In this document: positions 34,810-44,469 of the stretch, one piece after another
How the letters are laid out: every line of letters starts with the position of its first letter
Numbering within the stretch: position 1 is the first letter of the stretch
From: Polaribacter marinaquae
Lineage (GTDB): Bacteria > Bacteroidota > Bacteroidia > Flavobacteriales > Flavobacteriaceae
Reading direction: 5' to 3'
Assembly (NCBI RefSeq): GCF_038019025.1
Contig: NZ_CP150496.1
Span: forward strand, 27,501 to 91,500
Length of the DNA: 64,000 nucleotides
The notes under the pieces: model-generated
The model's database searches: none
Told to the model about the DNA's origin: nothing
The model's input: only the letters and a program-made list of their open reading frames with translations
Position numbers and translations under genes: made by a program

Positions 34810-34817
34810 CAAATATA
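34810..34817 (-). promoter_or_regulatory. Putative -7 box of the LpxR-like gene
   Basis: TATATTTG on the minus strand, ending 6 nt before ATG 34803. It shows that the upstream TTG cannot be the start and suggests an almost leaderless mRNA. Confidence 0.45.
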
Positions 34818-34896
34818 GAACAACTTGTTTAAATTCATATTTATTTAACTTTATTTAGAAAAAAAAGTAATATTTTTAATCTTCGAAAAATTATAT

Positions 34897-35751
34897 ATGA
34901 GTACAAGCAAAAATTTTACTTCAGAAGACTTTGAAAACCTAAAAAGTAACGAAGACCTTTTAGAACTTATTAAAGAAAAAAGTAGTTTATACAAAAAAGT
35001 ACTTAAAACTCATGTTTATACAGAAGAACTACGTCTTTTACAAATAGAATTGGTAAAATTACAACGTTGGATTTCTAAGGAAAATAAACGTGTTGCTATT
35101 ATTTTTGAAGGTAGAGATGCTGCAGGAAAAGGAGGAAATATTAGACGATTTATGGAACATTTAAATCCGAGATCGAGTAGGTTAGTAGCTTTAAATAAAC
35201 CAACAGAAGTAGAAAAAGGACAATGGTATTTTCAAAGATATATTAAAGAATTACCCAACCCTGGTGAAATCGTTTTTTTTGATAGAAGTTGGTATAATAG
35301 AGCTGTTGTAGAGCCTGTAATGGGGTTTTGTACAGACAAACAATATAAAGAGTTTTTGGTTCAGGTGCCAGAGTTTGAACATATGATGTATGAAGATGGC
35401 GTAATAATTATAAAATTTTGGTTGTCTATAACTAAAGATGAACAACTTAAAAGGTTTGAAGAACGTAAAGAAAATCCTTTAAAAAGATGGAAATTCAGTC
35501 CGGTAGATAAACAAGGACAAGCTTTGTGGGATAAATACACGCATTATAAGTCGGAAATGTTTTCTAAAACGCATACAGCATATAGCCCTTGGATGATGAT
35601 TAAAACCAACGATAAGCAAGTTGCAAGATTAGAAGCCATAAGACACGTTATTTCTCAGTTCGATTATGAAGGAAAAACTTCAAAAATATCTCTAACTCCA
35701 GACCCAAATGTTGTAATGCGTTATTACAGGTCTAATACCAATATAGATTAA
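34897..35751 (+). CDS. ppk2: Polyphosphate kinase 2 family protein, copy 1
   Basis: 284 residues. Walker A EGRDAAGKGG (71-80), then R-R-F and the lid, Walker B FFDRSWYNRAVVEPV (127-141). PPK2 enzymes transfer phosphate between polyphosphate and nucleotides; class I (NDP to NTP) fits a single-domain protein of this length, but ADP or GDP preference cannot be read. The second PPK2 follows after 4 nt and the two are diverged paralogues, not a recent duplication. No ppk1 or ppx gene is visible here. Confidence 0.93.
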   Translation: MSTSKNFTSEDFENLKSNEDLLELIKEKSSLYKKVLKTHVYTEELRLLQIELVKLQRWISKENKRVAIIFEGRDAAGKGGNIRRFMEHLNPRSSRLVALNKPTEVEKGQWYFQRYIKELPNPGEIVFFDRSWYNRAVVEPVMGFCTDKQYKEFLVQVPEFEHMMYEDGVIIIKFWLSITKDEQLKRFEERKENPLKRWKFSPVDKQGQALWDKYTHYKSEMFSKTHTAYSPWMMIKTNDKQVARLEAIRHVISQFDYEGKTSKISLTPDPNVVMRYYRSNTNID

Positions 35752-35755
35752 GACT

Positions 35756-36541
35756 ATGGATAAAAAACTTACACAAAAGCAATTAAATAAGTTAACAACT
35801 AAAAAAGGTTTTCTAGCTCTTTTATCTAAAGACCCGTTAAGTACAGAGAAGAGTTTACGTTATGTAGATTATCAGAAAAAGTTAAAAAAATTACAGGTAG
35901 AATTAATTCGTTTGCAAACGTGGGCAATTAATAATAACGAACGTATTATAATTGTTTTTCAAGGAAGAGATGCTGCCGGAAAAGGAGGTGCTATTCGAAG
36001 ATTAACAGAACGAATAAACCCTAGACACATGCGAATTGTGGCTTTACCTAAACCCACAGAAGATGAAAAAACGCAATGGTATTTTCAACGCTACGTAGAA
36101 CAATTACCTAAAGCTGGTGAAATTGTTTTTTTTGATAGAAGTTGGTATAATAGGGCTGTTGTAGAACCTGTAAACGGATTCTGTACTGCAGAAGAGTACG
36201 AGATTTTTATGAATCAGGTAAACGATTTTGAAAAAATGATTTTAGAATCTGGAATTCATTTGGTTAAAATTTATATGTCTATTTCTAAAAAAGAACAAGC
36301 TAAACGATTTGCAGACATTAAAAGCAATCCATTAAAACAATGGAAAATGACCAAGTTAGACGAGAAAGCTCAATTACTATGGGATCAATATACAGTTTAT
36401 AAAAAGGCGATGTTTCAGAGAACCAATACAGCAATTTCTCCTTGGAAAGTTATTAGAGCAAATAGAAAAACAGAAGCGAGAATTAATGTTATAAATCACG
36501 TTCTTAACAGTATTCCTTATGATAAAGATTTAGAAATTTAA
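35756..36541 (+). CDS. ppk2: Polyphosphate kinase 2 family protein, copy 2
   Basis: 261 residues. Walker A QGRDAAGKGG (69-78) and Walker B FFDRSWYNRAVVEPV as in the first copy. Differences include a shorter N-terminus, GCAIRRL-type spacing after Walker A and changed lid residues (KPTEDEKTQWYFQRYVEQLP against KPTEVEKGQWYFQRYIKELP). Two adjacent genes suggest different nucleotide specificity or a heteromer (inference). Its stop overlaps that of the convergent phosphatase-like gene at TTAA 36538-36541. Confidence 0.93.
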   Translation: MDKKLTQKQLNKLTTKKGFLALLSKDPLSTEKSLRYVDYQKKLKKLQVELIRLQTWAINNNERIIIVFQGRDAAGKGGAIRRLTERINPRHMRIVALPKPTEDEKTQWYFQRYVEQLPKAGEIVFFDRSWYNRAVVEPVNGFCTAEEYEIFMNQVNDFEKMILESGIHLVKIYMSISKKEQAKRFADIKSNPLKQWKMTKLDEKAQLLWDQYTVYKKAMFQRTNTAISPWKVIRANRKTEARINVINHVLNSIPYDKDLEI

Positions 36542-37170
36542 AGAATAAAATTTTTAATAGCATTAAATAAATAATATACTTCTGCAGCAATTTCTTCATT
36601 AGTTTCTAAATATGTTTTTGTTTGCTCAGAAGTTCCGTCAGAAAATTTCGGATCTACAAAAGGTAAATGAAACCTTTCTATTGCAGTTGGTATAAACGGA
36701 CAATTTTTATCAGCATCATTACAAGTTGTTATCACAAAATAGGGTTCTTTATTAATTTCGTGATCGTAACGTTTAGAAAAGCCTAATATTGATTTTTTAC
36801 AACCTAGAAAAGAGATTAAATATTTCGGATTTTGATGAGAGAAATCTTTTACATTAAAATCGAAACCAGCAGATTGTAATGTTTTTACAGAGTTTCTGTT
36901 AAAAGATGTAACTTCTGTTCCACCAGAAAAAGCATTGATATTTAATGTAAAGTAATTAGCAGCAAAATAAGACCAAATTTGTGCTATTTGACTTCTTCTA
37001 GAATTATGTGTACAAATAAAATTTATGTTTGCAGCACCATTATCAATATAAAACTTTGCAATTTTTTCAGAAATCTTAGTAAGTATTTCTTTTCTCTCAT
37101 CTTGAAGTATAATTTTTTTTGAAGAGAGTTTAAAGAAGTTTTCTGTAGAAACGGCAAAAGTTTTAGACAT
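36538..37170 (-). CDS. Low-molecular-weight protein-tyrosine-phosphatase / arsenate reductase-like protein
   Basis: 210 residues with the catalytic loop C-x5-R-S (Cys53, Arg59, in FICTHNSRRSQIA). A second part contains GCKKSILGFSKRYDHEINK, VITTCNDADKNCPFIP and a long C-terminal helix. The C-T-H-N-S-R-R-S loop is of the ArsC/LMW-PTP type seen in flavobacterial proteins; no other arsenic gene is near, so arsenate reduction is only one possibility. Length exceeds the 130-150 residues of classic ArsC. Confidence 0.82.
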   Translation of the reverse strand: MSKTFAVSTENFFKLSSKKIILQDERKEILTKISEKIAKFYIDNGAANINFICTHNSRRSQIAQIWSYFAANYFTLNINAFSGGTEVTSFNRNSVKTLQSAGFDFNVKDFSHQNPKYLISFLGCKKSILGFSKRYDHEINKEPYFVITTCNDADKNCPFIPTAIERFHLPFVDPKFSDGTSEQTKTYLETNEEIAAEVYYLFNAIKNFIL

Positions 37171-37175
37171 ATGCT

Positions 37176-37183
37176 TATTTTTG
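37176..37183 (+). promoter_or_regulatory. Putative -7 box of the Smr gene
   Basis: TATTTTTG, located downstream of the first possible ATG (37171), which therefore cannot be the start; ATG 37225 is 41 nt downstream. Confidence 0.5.
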
Positions 37184-37224
37184 TAGTAAAGTTAGTAGCT
37201 TATATCTTTAAATTAATTAAAATA

Positions 37225-37779
37225 ATGTTAAGAAAGGGTTTAGAAATTGGTAATACTGTTGCAGTTTTAGACGATGTTTTAAAAGGAAAAGTGGTTGCAA
37301 TTGATTACAACTTAATTTCTATAGAATCTTTAGATGGCATGCTTTTTAAATTTGATGAAAAAGAATTGGTTAAGATTGAAGTAGAGCAACATGAGTTGTC
37401 TAAATTTTCTGATATAAATAATAACTTTTTAAAAGAAAAAACTACAGAGGTTAAGAAGAAAAACAGTTTTTTTAAGAAACAAAAGCAAGAATTTTTAATG
37501 GAAATAGATTTGCATATTAACAAGCTAACTAAGTCTGTAAAAGGTTTAGATAACTACGATATGTTAAATTTACAGTTAGATACTGCAAAAAGAAAATTAG
37601 AATTTGCAATTCATAAAAGAATTTCTAAAATTGTTTTTATACACGGAGTAGGCGAAGGGGTTTTAAAATCTGAACTGCATTCACTTTTAAATAAATACCC
37701 AGTTAAATATTACGATGCTTCATATAAACAATATGGTTTAGGTGCCACAGAGGTTTATATTTTTCAAAACTCAATCTAA
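37225..37779 (+). CDS. Smr domain protein (DUF2027-like N-terminus)
   Basis: 184 residues from ATG 37225 (promoter box at 37176 excludes the longer frame). The N-terminal ~75 residues are a small beta domain (LEIGNTVAVLDDVLKGKVVAID..); the C-terminal Smr domain carries MEIDLHINKL (LDLHG-like) and KIVFIHGVGEGVLKSELHSLL (HGxG motif). Smr domains bind or nick nucleic acid in MutS2 and related proteins; function here is unknown. The cysteine desulfurase starts 13 nt downstream, so they probably share a transcript. Confidence 0.87.
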   Translation: MLRKGLEIGNTVAVLDDVLKGKVVAIDYNLISIESLDGMLFKFDEKELVKIEVEQHELSKFSDINNNFLKEKTTEVKKKNSFFKKQKQEFLMEIDLHINKLTKSVKGLDNYDMLNLQLDTAKRKLEFAIHKRISKIVFIHGVGEGVLKSELHSLLNKYPVKYYDASYKQYGLGATEVYIFQNSI

Positions 37780-37792
37780 TAAAAAAATTAGT

Positions 37793-38929
37793 ATGAATGC
37801 TATTTATTTAGACAATGCAGCTACCACGCAAATGCATCCAGAAGTTATAGAAGTTATGCAAAACTCTATGGCAACAAATTTTGGTAATCCATCTTCAATT
37901 CATCAATTTGGTAGAAAAGCAAAATCGAGTGTAGAAACTGCTAGAAAAAATATTGCGAAGCAATTTCATGTGTCTGCCGCAGAAATAATTTTTACGTCAA
38001 GTGGTACAGAAGCAGATAATTTAATATTAAATAATGCTGTTTTAAATTTAGGTGTTACTAGAATTATAACTTCTAAAATAGAACATCACGCTGTTTTAAA
38101 TACATGTAAATTTCTAAGTGAAAAATATGATATTTCATTAGAATTTGTTCTTGTTAAAGATAATGGAGATATCGATTTAGAGCATTTAGAAACGCTTTTA
38201 AAATCATCAGAAGAAAAAACATTAGTTAGTTTAATGATGATTAATAATGAAATAGGAAATGTATTACCCATAAAAAAGGTTGCTGATTTATGTAAAAGTC
38301 ATAATTCACTTTTTCATTCGGATACTGTGCAAGCGATTGGTAATTATAAACTTGATTTATCTGATATTAATATTGATTTTCTTGTAGGAAGTGCTCATAA
38401 ATTTCATGGACCAAAAGGCGTAGGATTTGCTTTTTTTAGAAAAGGATTTGGTATAGCGCCAATGCTTCATGGTGGAGAACAAGAAAAAGGTGCTAGATCT
38501 AGTACAGAAAATGTACATGCTATTTTGGGTATGGAAAAAGCATTAAATATTTCTTACGCAACAATTGAAAAGAATAAAAATTACATCGAAACTCTAAAGA
38601 TTTATTTTATTTCTGAATTAAAAAAAATATCTAAAGAAATTAAGTTTAATGGTAATTCAAGTAATTTAGATAGTAGTAGTGCTACTATTTTAAGTGTTCG
38701 TTTTCCTGTTAAAAACGATATGCTTTTATTTAGTTTAGATTTATTAGGAATTGCTGTTTCTGGTGGAAGTGCTTGCCAGAGTGGAAGTAATAAAGGTTCG
38801 CACGTACTTTCTGAAATTTTATTTGACGGTGAAGAAGATAAAACTTCTGTCCGATTTTCATTCTCTAGAAATAATACAATTGAAGAATTAGATTTTGCAA
38901 TTACTAAAATTAAAGACTTTATAAAGTAA
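37793..38929 (+). CDS. Cysteine desulfurase (NifS/IscS type)
   Basis: 378 residues from ATG 37793; the upstream frame (37742) overlaps the Smr gene and adds nothing family-like. PLP lysine K203 in SAHKFHGPKGVGF, catalytic cysteine C328 in SGGSACQSGSNKGSH, and SSGTEADN and IEHHAV near the N-terminus. Releases sulfur from cysteine for Fe-S cluster or tRNA thiolation pathways; whether it is the IscS equivalent cannot be decided because no Isc/Suf genes are next to it. Bidirectional terminator follows. Confidence 0.93.
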   Translation: MNAIYLDNAATTQMHPEVIEVMQNSMATNFGNPSSIHQFGRKAKSSVETARKNIAKQFHVSAAEIIFTSSGTEADNLILNNAVLNLGVTRIITSKIEHHAVLNTCKFLSEKYDISLEFVLVKDNGDIDLEHLETLLKSSEEKTLVSLMMINNEIGNVLPIKKVADLCKSHNSLFHSDTVQAIGNYKLDLSDINIDFLVGSAHKFHGPKGVGFAFFRKGFGIAPMLHGGEQEKGARSSTENVHAILGMEKALNISYATIEKNKNYIETLKIYFISELKKISKEIKFNGNSSNLDSSSATILSVRFPVKNDMLLFSLDLLGIAVSGGSACQSGSNKGSHVLSEILFDGEEDKTSVRFSFSRNNTIEELDFAITKIKDFIK

Positions 38930-38931
38930 AA

Positions 38932-38960
38932 AAAAAGAGAATCTTTAAGATTCTCTTTTT
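38932..38960. terminator. Bidirectional terminator between cysteine desulfurase and T9SS gene
   Basis: Perfect 12-bp stem AAAAAGAGAATC / GATTCTCTTTTT with loop TTTAA, between converging genes. Confidence 0.92.
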
Positions 38961-38972
38961 AATAAAAAAACA

Positions 38973-41900
38973 CTAGTTGATTAGTATTTTTTTGGAAACA
39001 TCACCTCTATTCGTTTTAATCTTTATAATGTAAATTGCTTTAGACAGATTATTTACATCTAAGATTTTCTTGTTTTCGTTGTTCAAACTCCAAGTATTTA
39101 TTTCTTGACCTAGTATAGAGTATAAATTAACTTTACTCATTTCTAAGCCGTTTAACAATTCGATATTAATGTTTTTATCTGTTTTGTTGTAAAATATATT
39201 AAAGTCGTTTGTTAGAATATTGTCTTCTGTACTTAATACAACACTTTCTTTAAAAGCTAAGAAAAATCTATCAGTATATTCTCCTTTAGGTAAATTAAAC
39301 TTTACTTTACCTTCTTTTAAATTGTATGTTTTGTTTTCTAATTTATCTAAAATGTATAAATCAGAATTATCAAAGTTGATTTCATCTATTTCAAGACTAA
39401 TTTCATCATCTTGACCAATTATTATTTCTAAAGGAACTTCTAGATCTTCAGTAATATTTTGAATTCCTGTAATTGCATATTTTTCATTATTATCAGAGAA
39501 TTTCCAATAGAAATCTGTATTATTTACATCAAACGTAAAACTATCATAACCTTTATCATATTTAAAAGAGTTATTGTATTTAAAAGATATACCAATTTGT
39601 CTGTGCAATTCAGTACCAGTTTGTCCTGTGTAATTCATTCCTAATTTTAGAATAGGTAATTGTTTTCTAGTAGCAGTTACTTTCTTTTTATGTTTAATGT
39701 TAGATTTAAAAAATGTAGACTGCGCTCCTTCAACAATATTTTCTCTTTGGCTGTTGTTAAAAACAATTGGTCCTCCGTCTTGGTCTCCACTTATAAAGAA
39801 ACCTTGTCCTACAGCAATGTATTCTAAAGGTTCGCTATATGCAGAATTTGCATTTAAACCAGCGGTTGGTTGGCAAGTAATTTCTCCGTCATCGTCTTTT
39901 AAATTAATACTATCAATATATAAATTAAAAATACTTAAAGATTCTATTGTAAAATCGCTATTCACCTGAATACAATCTGTAATTGTAAAATCGGTATAAA
40001 CAGTAGAAGCAGGTAATGTGTATTCTGTAGTGTTTGTTTCGTTAATTTTAACTCTTATTAAAGCAGGTGTATTAGATTTATAATTAATTGTTAAACCATC
40101 AACAGCTCTTGATAACCTATTAAATTCTACATATTCATTTAAAGCATTTAATAAAACTACATTATTTCCTCCATCGTTTGTTGCAGTTCCTGTAGTAGTA
40201 GCATCAATAGCCTCCATATTAAAATCAAAAGGACCTGAAATTGAAGGTGCATTTGCAGCTAGTCCCATCGCCAAATTCTTTGTTGCATAACCACCAATAT
40301 AACCATTAAAAGAATGTCCGGCTTGTGTAGTTGATGCATCTTCTTCTCCAGCGTGTTGCCAAAAATATAAGGTACTTGTTGTTGAATCTTCGTTATCTTC
40401 TAAAAATTTTGATGAGCTTATTGCAGAAGGATAAGGGTTACCAACTAAATAAGATTGATTTCCGCCAACAGCAGTATTTAAATTACCATCGTTTGGTGTA
40501 CCGGTAAATGTATAATTTTGTTGTGTTCCAGGACCTTTTAAAGTAAATCCATCTGTAACAGGTATAGATCCTGTACTTTTTTTCTGACTCCAACTAGACC
40601 TTTTACCATCTGCACTAGCATAAGTATAAATCCAATATTCTGAAATTTTAATTGGACTAGAAACTTCACCATCATAACCACCTACAAAGTTTATATCTAC
40701 AATATTTGATGTAGCGGAAGTAGCAGATGTTCCGTCTTTTAAAACATCAGCAATGGTAAAAGATGTTCCTCCAACCGGAGAACTCATATAGTTGTATCTA
40801 AATTTACTTGGCGTAGGCGAGTTTTGATCGATTAATAATTTTCCGGCACCAGTTACTTTAGAAGTAGTTTCATGAGTTTGTATTAATTGAGAATTTCCAA
40901 TCAATCTAATTTCACTATTTGCATTACCTAATGTTATATCTTCAGATACAACTAATAGGTTATTATCTATAGACAATTTATTACCAGAATTAACGGTTAA
41001 TTGTCTTGCTTTTAAAATTCCTGTATGAGTATAATCTTGATTTATAACAACTCTTCTGGTTCTATCTGGATAACCGTTAGACCAAGTACCACCTGTTAAA
41101 ATTGTAGGATTTACTCTGTGTACACCTAATCTTAAGTTAGATTCTGTATTTGCAGACGCAATTTCAGATATTACAGGATCATGGGGATGTCTTTCTGGAC
41201 CACCTAAATCTTTATCTCTATAAGGATCTAAATCTTCATTTACATAAACAATCCATTCTGTATTTGTAAAATCTTTATTTGTAGAAAGAACTTCATCACT
41301 TCTTACATAGATTTTATCATTTTCAAGATTAATTGCGCTTTCGTACCTGTTTATCCAATCATTTAAACCTGTAGCGATACTTTTTGGATGAGATAAAACT
41401 AAAATATCGTTCTCACCAATTATAGAAGTAATTCCATCATTAGTAATACCGGTGTAACTTGAAGTTGTATTGTTAATTATAATTGACTCTCCTGGGGCAA
41501 GTGCTGTTGGAATTGTTAATAAACTATTAGGTACAACAGAAGTTTGTGGGCCTGTTTTGTTTTCAAATAAAGACAATTCGATAGTGTTTGCTAAAATACT
41601 ATTTGTAGGGTGTATGTTTGTGATTTCTATAACCCTACTAGTACCTTCTAAATAAAATTGAGTAATCATTGGCGTACCCGAAAGGTGTGTATCTCTATAA
41701 TCTACATCTCCAATAGTAGTTGCATCGTTATCAATATCTGGTAGTGTATTTGGATCATCAATACTAGCATTTACATCTAAATAGTCATCAGCAGGATATA
41801 AAGAATTATCCAATCCGTTTTCTCCAACAGTGCCATTTGTAACTCCGTCATTATCTGTATCGATAGTATAACCAACTTCAAAAGTATCAAAAAGAGAGTC

Positions 41901-44330
41901 GTTATCAGAATCTAAATCTGTAAAGTCGGCATTGTCAATTCCGTCTGTATTTACAGGTATTAATCCTGTTCCGTAAGCTGTATCTAAACCATTAACTGTA
42001 TATACATAATTAGGAGCTATATAGTTTAAAGTAGTTTGAGCTTCGATGTTGTCTGGTATTCCATCGTTATCAGAATCAATATCTAGATCATTATTTATAC
42101 CGTCTCCATCAATATCAATATCATCTGCAAAACATGATTGAGGTGTTGTTCCGTATGCAAAATTGTCAATTGCAAACCTATCTCTTGCGCATTTATCGAT
42201 TGAACCAGATGTTATAGTAAATTTTATTTCTATTTCATTTACTGCTATTGAGTTTATAAAAGCTATTGTTGCTTCCTTCCTATTTCCTACATTAATAGAT
42301 CCATTTACAAGAGTAGTTTTATCGCCTCTATATAGTTCCATTAAACCCGCACTATCATTACCAAAATTAGCAGCTTTTATAAATGCAAGTAATTTGCTGT
42401 TGGCAATTACTTCTAATTCATACTTTAAATCACTTGTTCCATTAGTATCAAAAAAGTCATTAATATCAAAGCTAAAGGCATAAACAGGGTTTTCAAAGTT
42501 TAAATGTAATGAATAAGAATCCCCAACATTAGAGCCTCTTTCGGGTGTCACATCTATTGTAGGTGTATTTGTGCCGCCAGAAGCAAATTCACTAGATGTT
42601 GTGATTCTTAATTCTGAATTATTTCCAATAGGACTACTTTGACAACCTTCACCTGTATCAGGGTTATAGTCTGGAGCATAATAATTTGTTGTAAATGTTA
42701 CTGTACCATCATAATTTGACGTTGTGGGGTTTATACCAAAAAAGACTTCATCATTAAGACTATTAGGTTTTATAGATGTATTTCTCTGGATAATATAATT
42801 AGCATTATTAGCACTACTGTTAAGTACAGTTAAATTTATACCTTTCTGATAGGCCGATTCTTGAAAACCAGATTCTTGATACCCAAGTCCATTATTATTG
42901 TTTCCAATACCAAAAATACTATAACCACCATCTTCCCAAATTTCGGCGTCACTGGCAGGACTTGCAGCTCCAGGAATCACACAGTTTTCAACTGTGTCTA
43001 GAATACCATCATTATCATCATCGATATCTACTGTGTCTGCATAACCATCTCCATCTGTATCTTTAGAGCTAATAGAAAAAATTGCGGGTATAAAGTTTAT
43101 ATCATACTTTGGGTTATTAGTATTAGTTATCGTTCCTTGATTGATATTGTAATTTCCAACGGCCTCACCTGCATCTCTATCTAAAGAACCAACTAAGGTA
43201 TCACCACTATCTAAAGCACCTGAAGTTATTTGATATGTAAATACAGGATCTGCATCACCAAACTCTTTAGAACTGGCATCTGCAGTAATTGTAATTGGTA
43301 TTCTTGGTGTTACAGAAAGCGTTTCTGTAATTGTTAAGTCGTCTATACCTGCTTCAATAATATCACCATTTGCAGTTCCGTCTGCTGCACTTACTCTAAT
43401 TATAACATTTGATCCAGCGGGAATAGTTGCAGTTGCTTCTGTCCATACAGGTGTTGTATTAACATCGCCAATAAATACTAAATTAGAAAAATTAGTTCCA
43501 TTATCATAAGAAATTTCTAATCTAAAAAAATCTCCAGCGTCATCATTTGTATCTCTTTGCCCAAAAAAGTACCAAATAGAAAATTCTGATTCTTTTATAA
43601 CATTATATGTTGGTGAGGTAGCAAAAACGGTACCTCCATCTACATCTATATTTCCAATACTAGTATTTTGCCCTGTAACAAATGCATTTGTTCCGGTTGG
43701 AGTATGATCATCTTCTAATTGATAAGTAGTTGCATTTGGATTTATATTTACAAAAGTTCCTGTATTTGCGTTAGTTCCATTTGTAGACCAAGTATTACCA
43801 CTTTCAAAGTTTTCAGAGTAATTTGAATCACATATATTTAAAGTTATGTAGTTTATTGTTCCTCCATCTCCATCAGCTGTATCTGTAACTTCTAAAACCC
43901 AATCTCCATTTGCGTTTTCCCCATTAAAATCGGATAAAAGGCCTTCTGGAGCATAAGTGCCTGAAATTTCTGAATTACCAGTTGGTAATGTGTTAGCAGA
44001 TGTATCATCGAAAGTTACATTCGAGTAATTATTGCCATTTCCACCATTTCCAGTACTTAATTCTACTCTTGTGTTTGCTGGTGATATTAAAAAGATATTC
44101 AAATCTGAATTCCAAGTGTGATTAATGTCTAAAGTGACATTAATATCCGAAATAGAAAAATTATCAGAAACATTTATAGTAGTGGTGTAAACAATATTTC
44201 CAACGTTAGAAATAGATGTTCCTGGGTTTTCTGTATAATTTGTACAGGTCTGTGCATTACTATACAATGAAATAAATAGCAATAATATAAATGGCATAGA
44301 TAGCCAATTACTTTTAGATTTAGGGGTCAT
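38973..44330 (-). CDS. Large secreted/surface protein with P domain, calcium repeats and T9SS sorting domain
   Basis: 1785 residues. Signal peptide (residues 1-26, ending SNA before QT). Modules in order: proprotein-convertase P-type domain (about 30-168, SDINVTLDINHTWNSDLNI), a beta-sandwich module (about 170-340), an MBG-like repeat (about 345-420, ITADASSKEFGDADPVFTYQ), thrombospondin-3-like DxDxDG repeats (about 425-445 and 740-870), a lamin-tail-like module (about 890-960), a typical flavobacterial GNPYPSAIS region, and a C-terminal type A T9SS sorting domain (about 1710-1785, ending KKILIN). Exported by the type IX system and probably surface-attached; ligand unknown. Confidence 0.88.
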   Translation of the reverse strand: MTPKSKSNWLSMPFILLLFISLYSNAQTCTNYTENPGTSISNVGNIVYTTTINVSDNFSISDINVTLDINHTWNSDLNIFLISPANTRVELSTGNGGNGNNYSNVTFDDTSANTLPTGNSEISGTYAPEGLLSDFNGENANGDWVLEVTDTADGDGGTINYITLNICDSNYSENFESGNTWSTNGTNANTGTFVNINPNATTYQLEDDHTPTGTNAFVTGQNTSIGNIDVDGGTVFATSPTYNVIKESEFSIWYFFGQRDTNDDAGDFFRLEISYDNGTNFSNLVFIGDVNTTPVWTEATATIPAGSNVIIRVSAADGTANGDIIEAGIDDLTITETLSVTPRIPITITADASSKEFGDADPVFTYQITSGALDSGDTLVGSLDRDAGEAVGNYNINQGTITNTNNPKYDINFIPAIFSISSKDTDGDGYADTVDIDDDNDGILDTVENCVIPGAASPASDAEIWEDGGYSIFGIGNNNNGLGYQESGFQESAYQKGINLTVLNSSANNANYIIQRNTSIKPNSLNDEVFFGINPTTSNYDGTVTFTTNYYAPDYNPDTGEGCQSSPIGNNSELRITTSSEFASGGTNTPTIDVTPERGSNVGDSYSLHLNFENPVYAFSFDINDFFDTNGTSDLKYELEVIANSKLLAFIKAANFGNDSAGLMELYRGDKTTLVNGSINVGNRKEATIAFINSIAVNEIEIKFTITSGSIDKCARDRFAIDNFAYGTTPQSCFADDIDIDGDGINNDLDIDSDNDGIPDNIEAQTTLNYIAPNYVYTVNGLDTAYGTGLIPVNTDGIDNADFTDLDSDNDSLFDTFEVGYTIDTDNDGVTNGTVGENGLDNSLYPADDYLDVNASIDDPNTLPDIDNDATTIGDVDYRDTHLSGTPMITQFYLEGTSRVIEITNIHPTNSILANTIELSLFENKTGPQTSVVPNSLLTIPTALAPGESIIINNTTSSYTGITNDGITSIIGENDILVLSHPKSIATGLNDWINRYESAINLENDKIYVRSDEVLSTNKDFTNTEWIVYVNEDLDPYRDKDLGGPERHPHDPVISEIASANTESNLRLGVHRVNPTILTGGTWSNGYPDRTRRVVINQDYTHTGILKARQLTVNSGNKLSIDNNLLVVSEDITLGNANSEIRLIGNSQLIQTHETTSKVTGAGKLLIDQNSPTPSKFRYNYMSSPVGGTSFTIADVLKDGTSATSATSNIVDINFVGGYDGEVSSPIKISEYWIYTYASADGKRSSWSQKKSTGSIPVTDGFTLKGPGTQQNYTFTGTPNDGNLNTAVGGNQSYLVGNPYPSAISSSKFLEDNEDSTTSTLYFWQHAGEEDASTTQAGHSFNGYIGGYATKNLAMGLAANAPSISGPFDFNMEAIDATTTGTATNDGGNNVVLLNALNEYVEFNRLSRAVDGLTINYKSNTPALIRVKINETNTTEYTLPASTVYTDFTITDCIQVNSDFTIESLSIFNLYIDSINLKDDDGEITCQPTAGLNANSAYSEPLEYIAVGQGFFISGDQDGGPIVFNNSQRENIVEGAQSTFFKSNIKHKKKVTATRKQLPILKLGMNYTGQTGTELHRQIGISFKYNNSFKYDKGYDSFTFDVNNTDFYWKFSDNNEKYAITGIQNITEDLEVPLEIIIGQDDEISLEIDEINFDNSDLYILDKLENKTYNLKEGKVKFNLPKGEYTDRFFLAFKESVVLSTEDNILTNDFNIFYNKTDKNINIELLNGLEMSKVNLYSILGQEINTWSLNNENKKILDVNNLSKAIYIIKIKTNRGDVSKKILIN

Positions 44331-44382
44331 AAAGTATTGTTTTAGGGGTTAATAAAGTGGTTTTATGCACTTTAATAGTTTA

Positions 44383-44390
44383 CAAATATA
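44383..44390 (-). promoter_or_regulatory. Putative -7 box of the T9SS protein gene
   Basis: TATATTTG on the minus strand, 52 nt before ATG 44330. The leader has ACCCCTAAA (44341-44349), which recurs at codons 2-4 (44319-44327). Confidence 0.5.
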
Positions 44391-44424
44391 TTGTTTTTTT
44401 TTAGATACCAATTTGATGTAAAAA

Positions 44425-44454
44425 AAAAACCGAAACTTTGATGTTTCGGTTTTT
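44425..44454 (-). terminator. Terminator of yidC
   Basis: 12-bp perfect stem AAAAACCGAAAC / GTTTCGGTTTTT with a 6-nt loop, 15 nt after the yidC stop. Confidence 0.92.
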
Positions 44455-44469
44455 AAATTTATAAAGAAT

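Noticed and set aside
36538..37170. Arsenic-resistance locus
   Set aside because: No arsR, arsB or acr3 beside the phosphatase-like gene, and its C-T-H-N-S-R-R loop is not decisive.
39220..42483. Several plus-strand ORFs of 60-106 codons inside the T9SS gene
   Set aside because: They are antisense shadows of a well-supported 1785-codon gene and look like no protein family.
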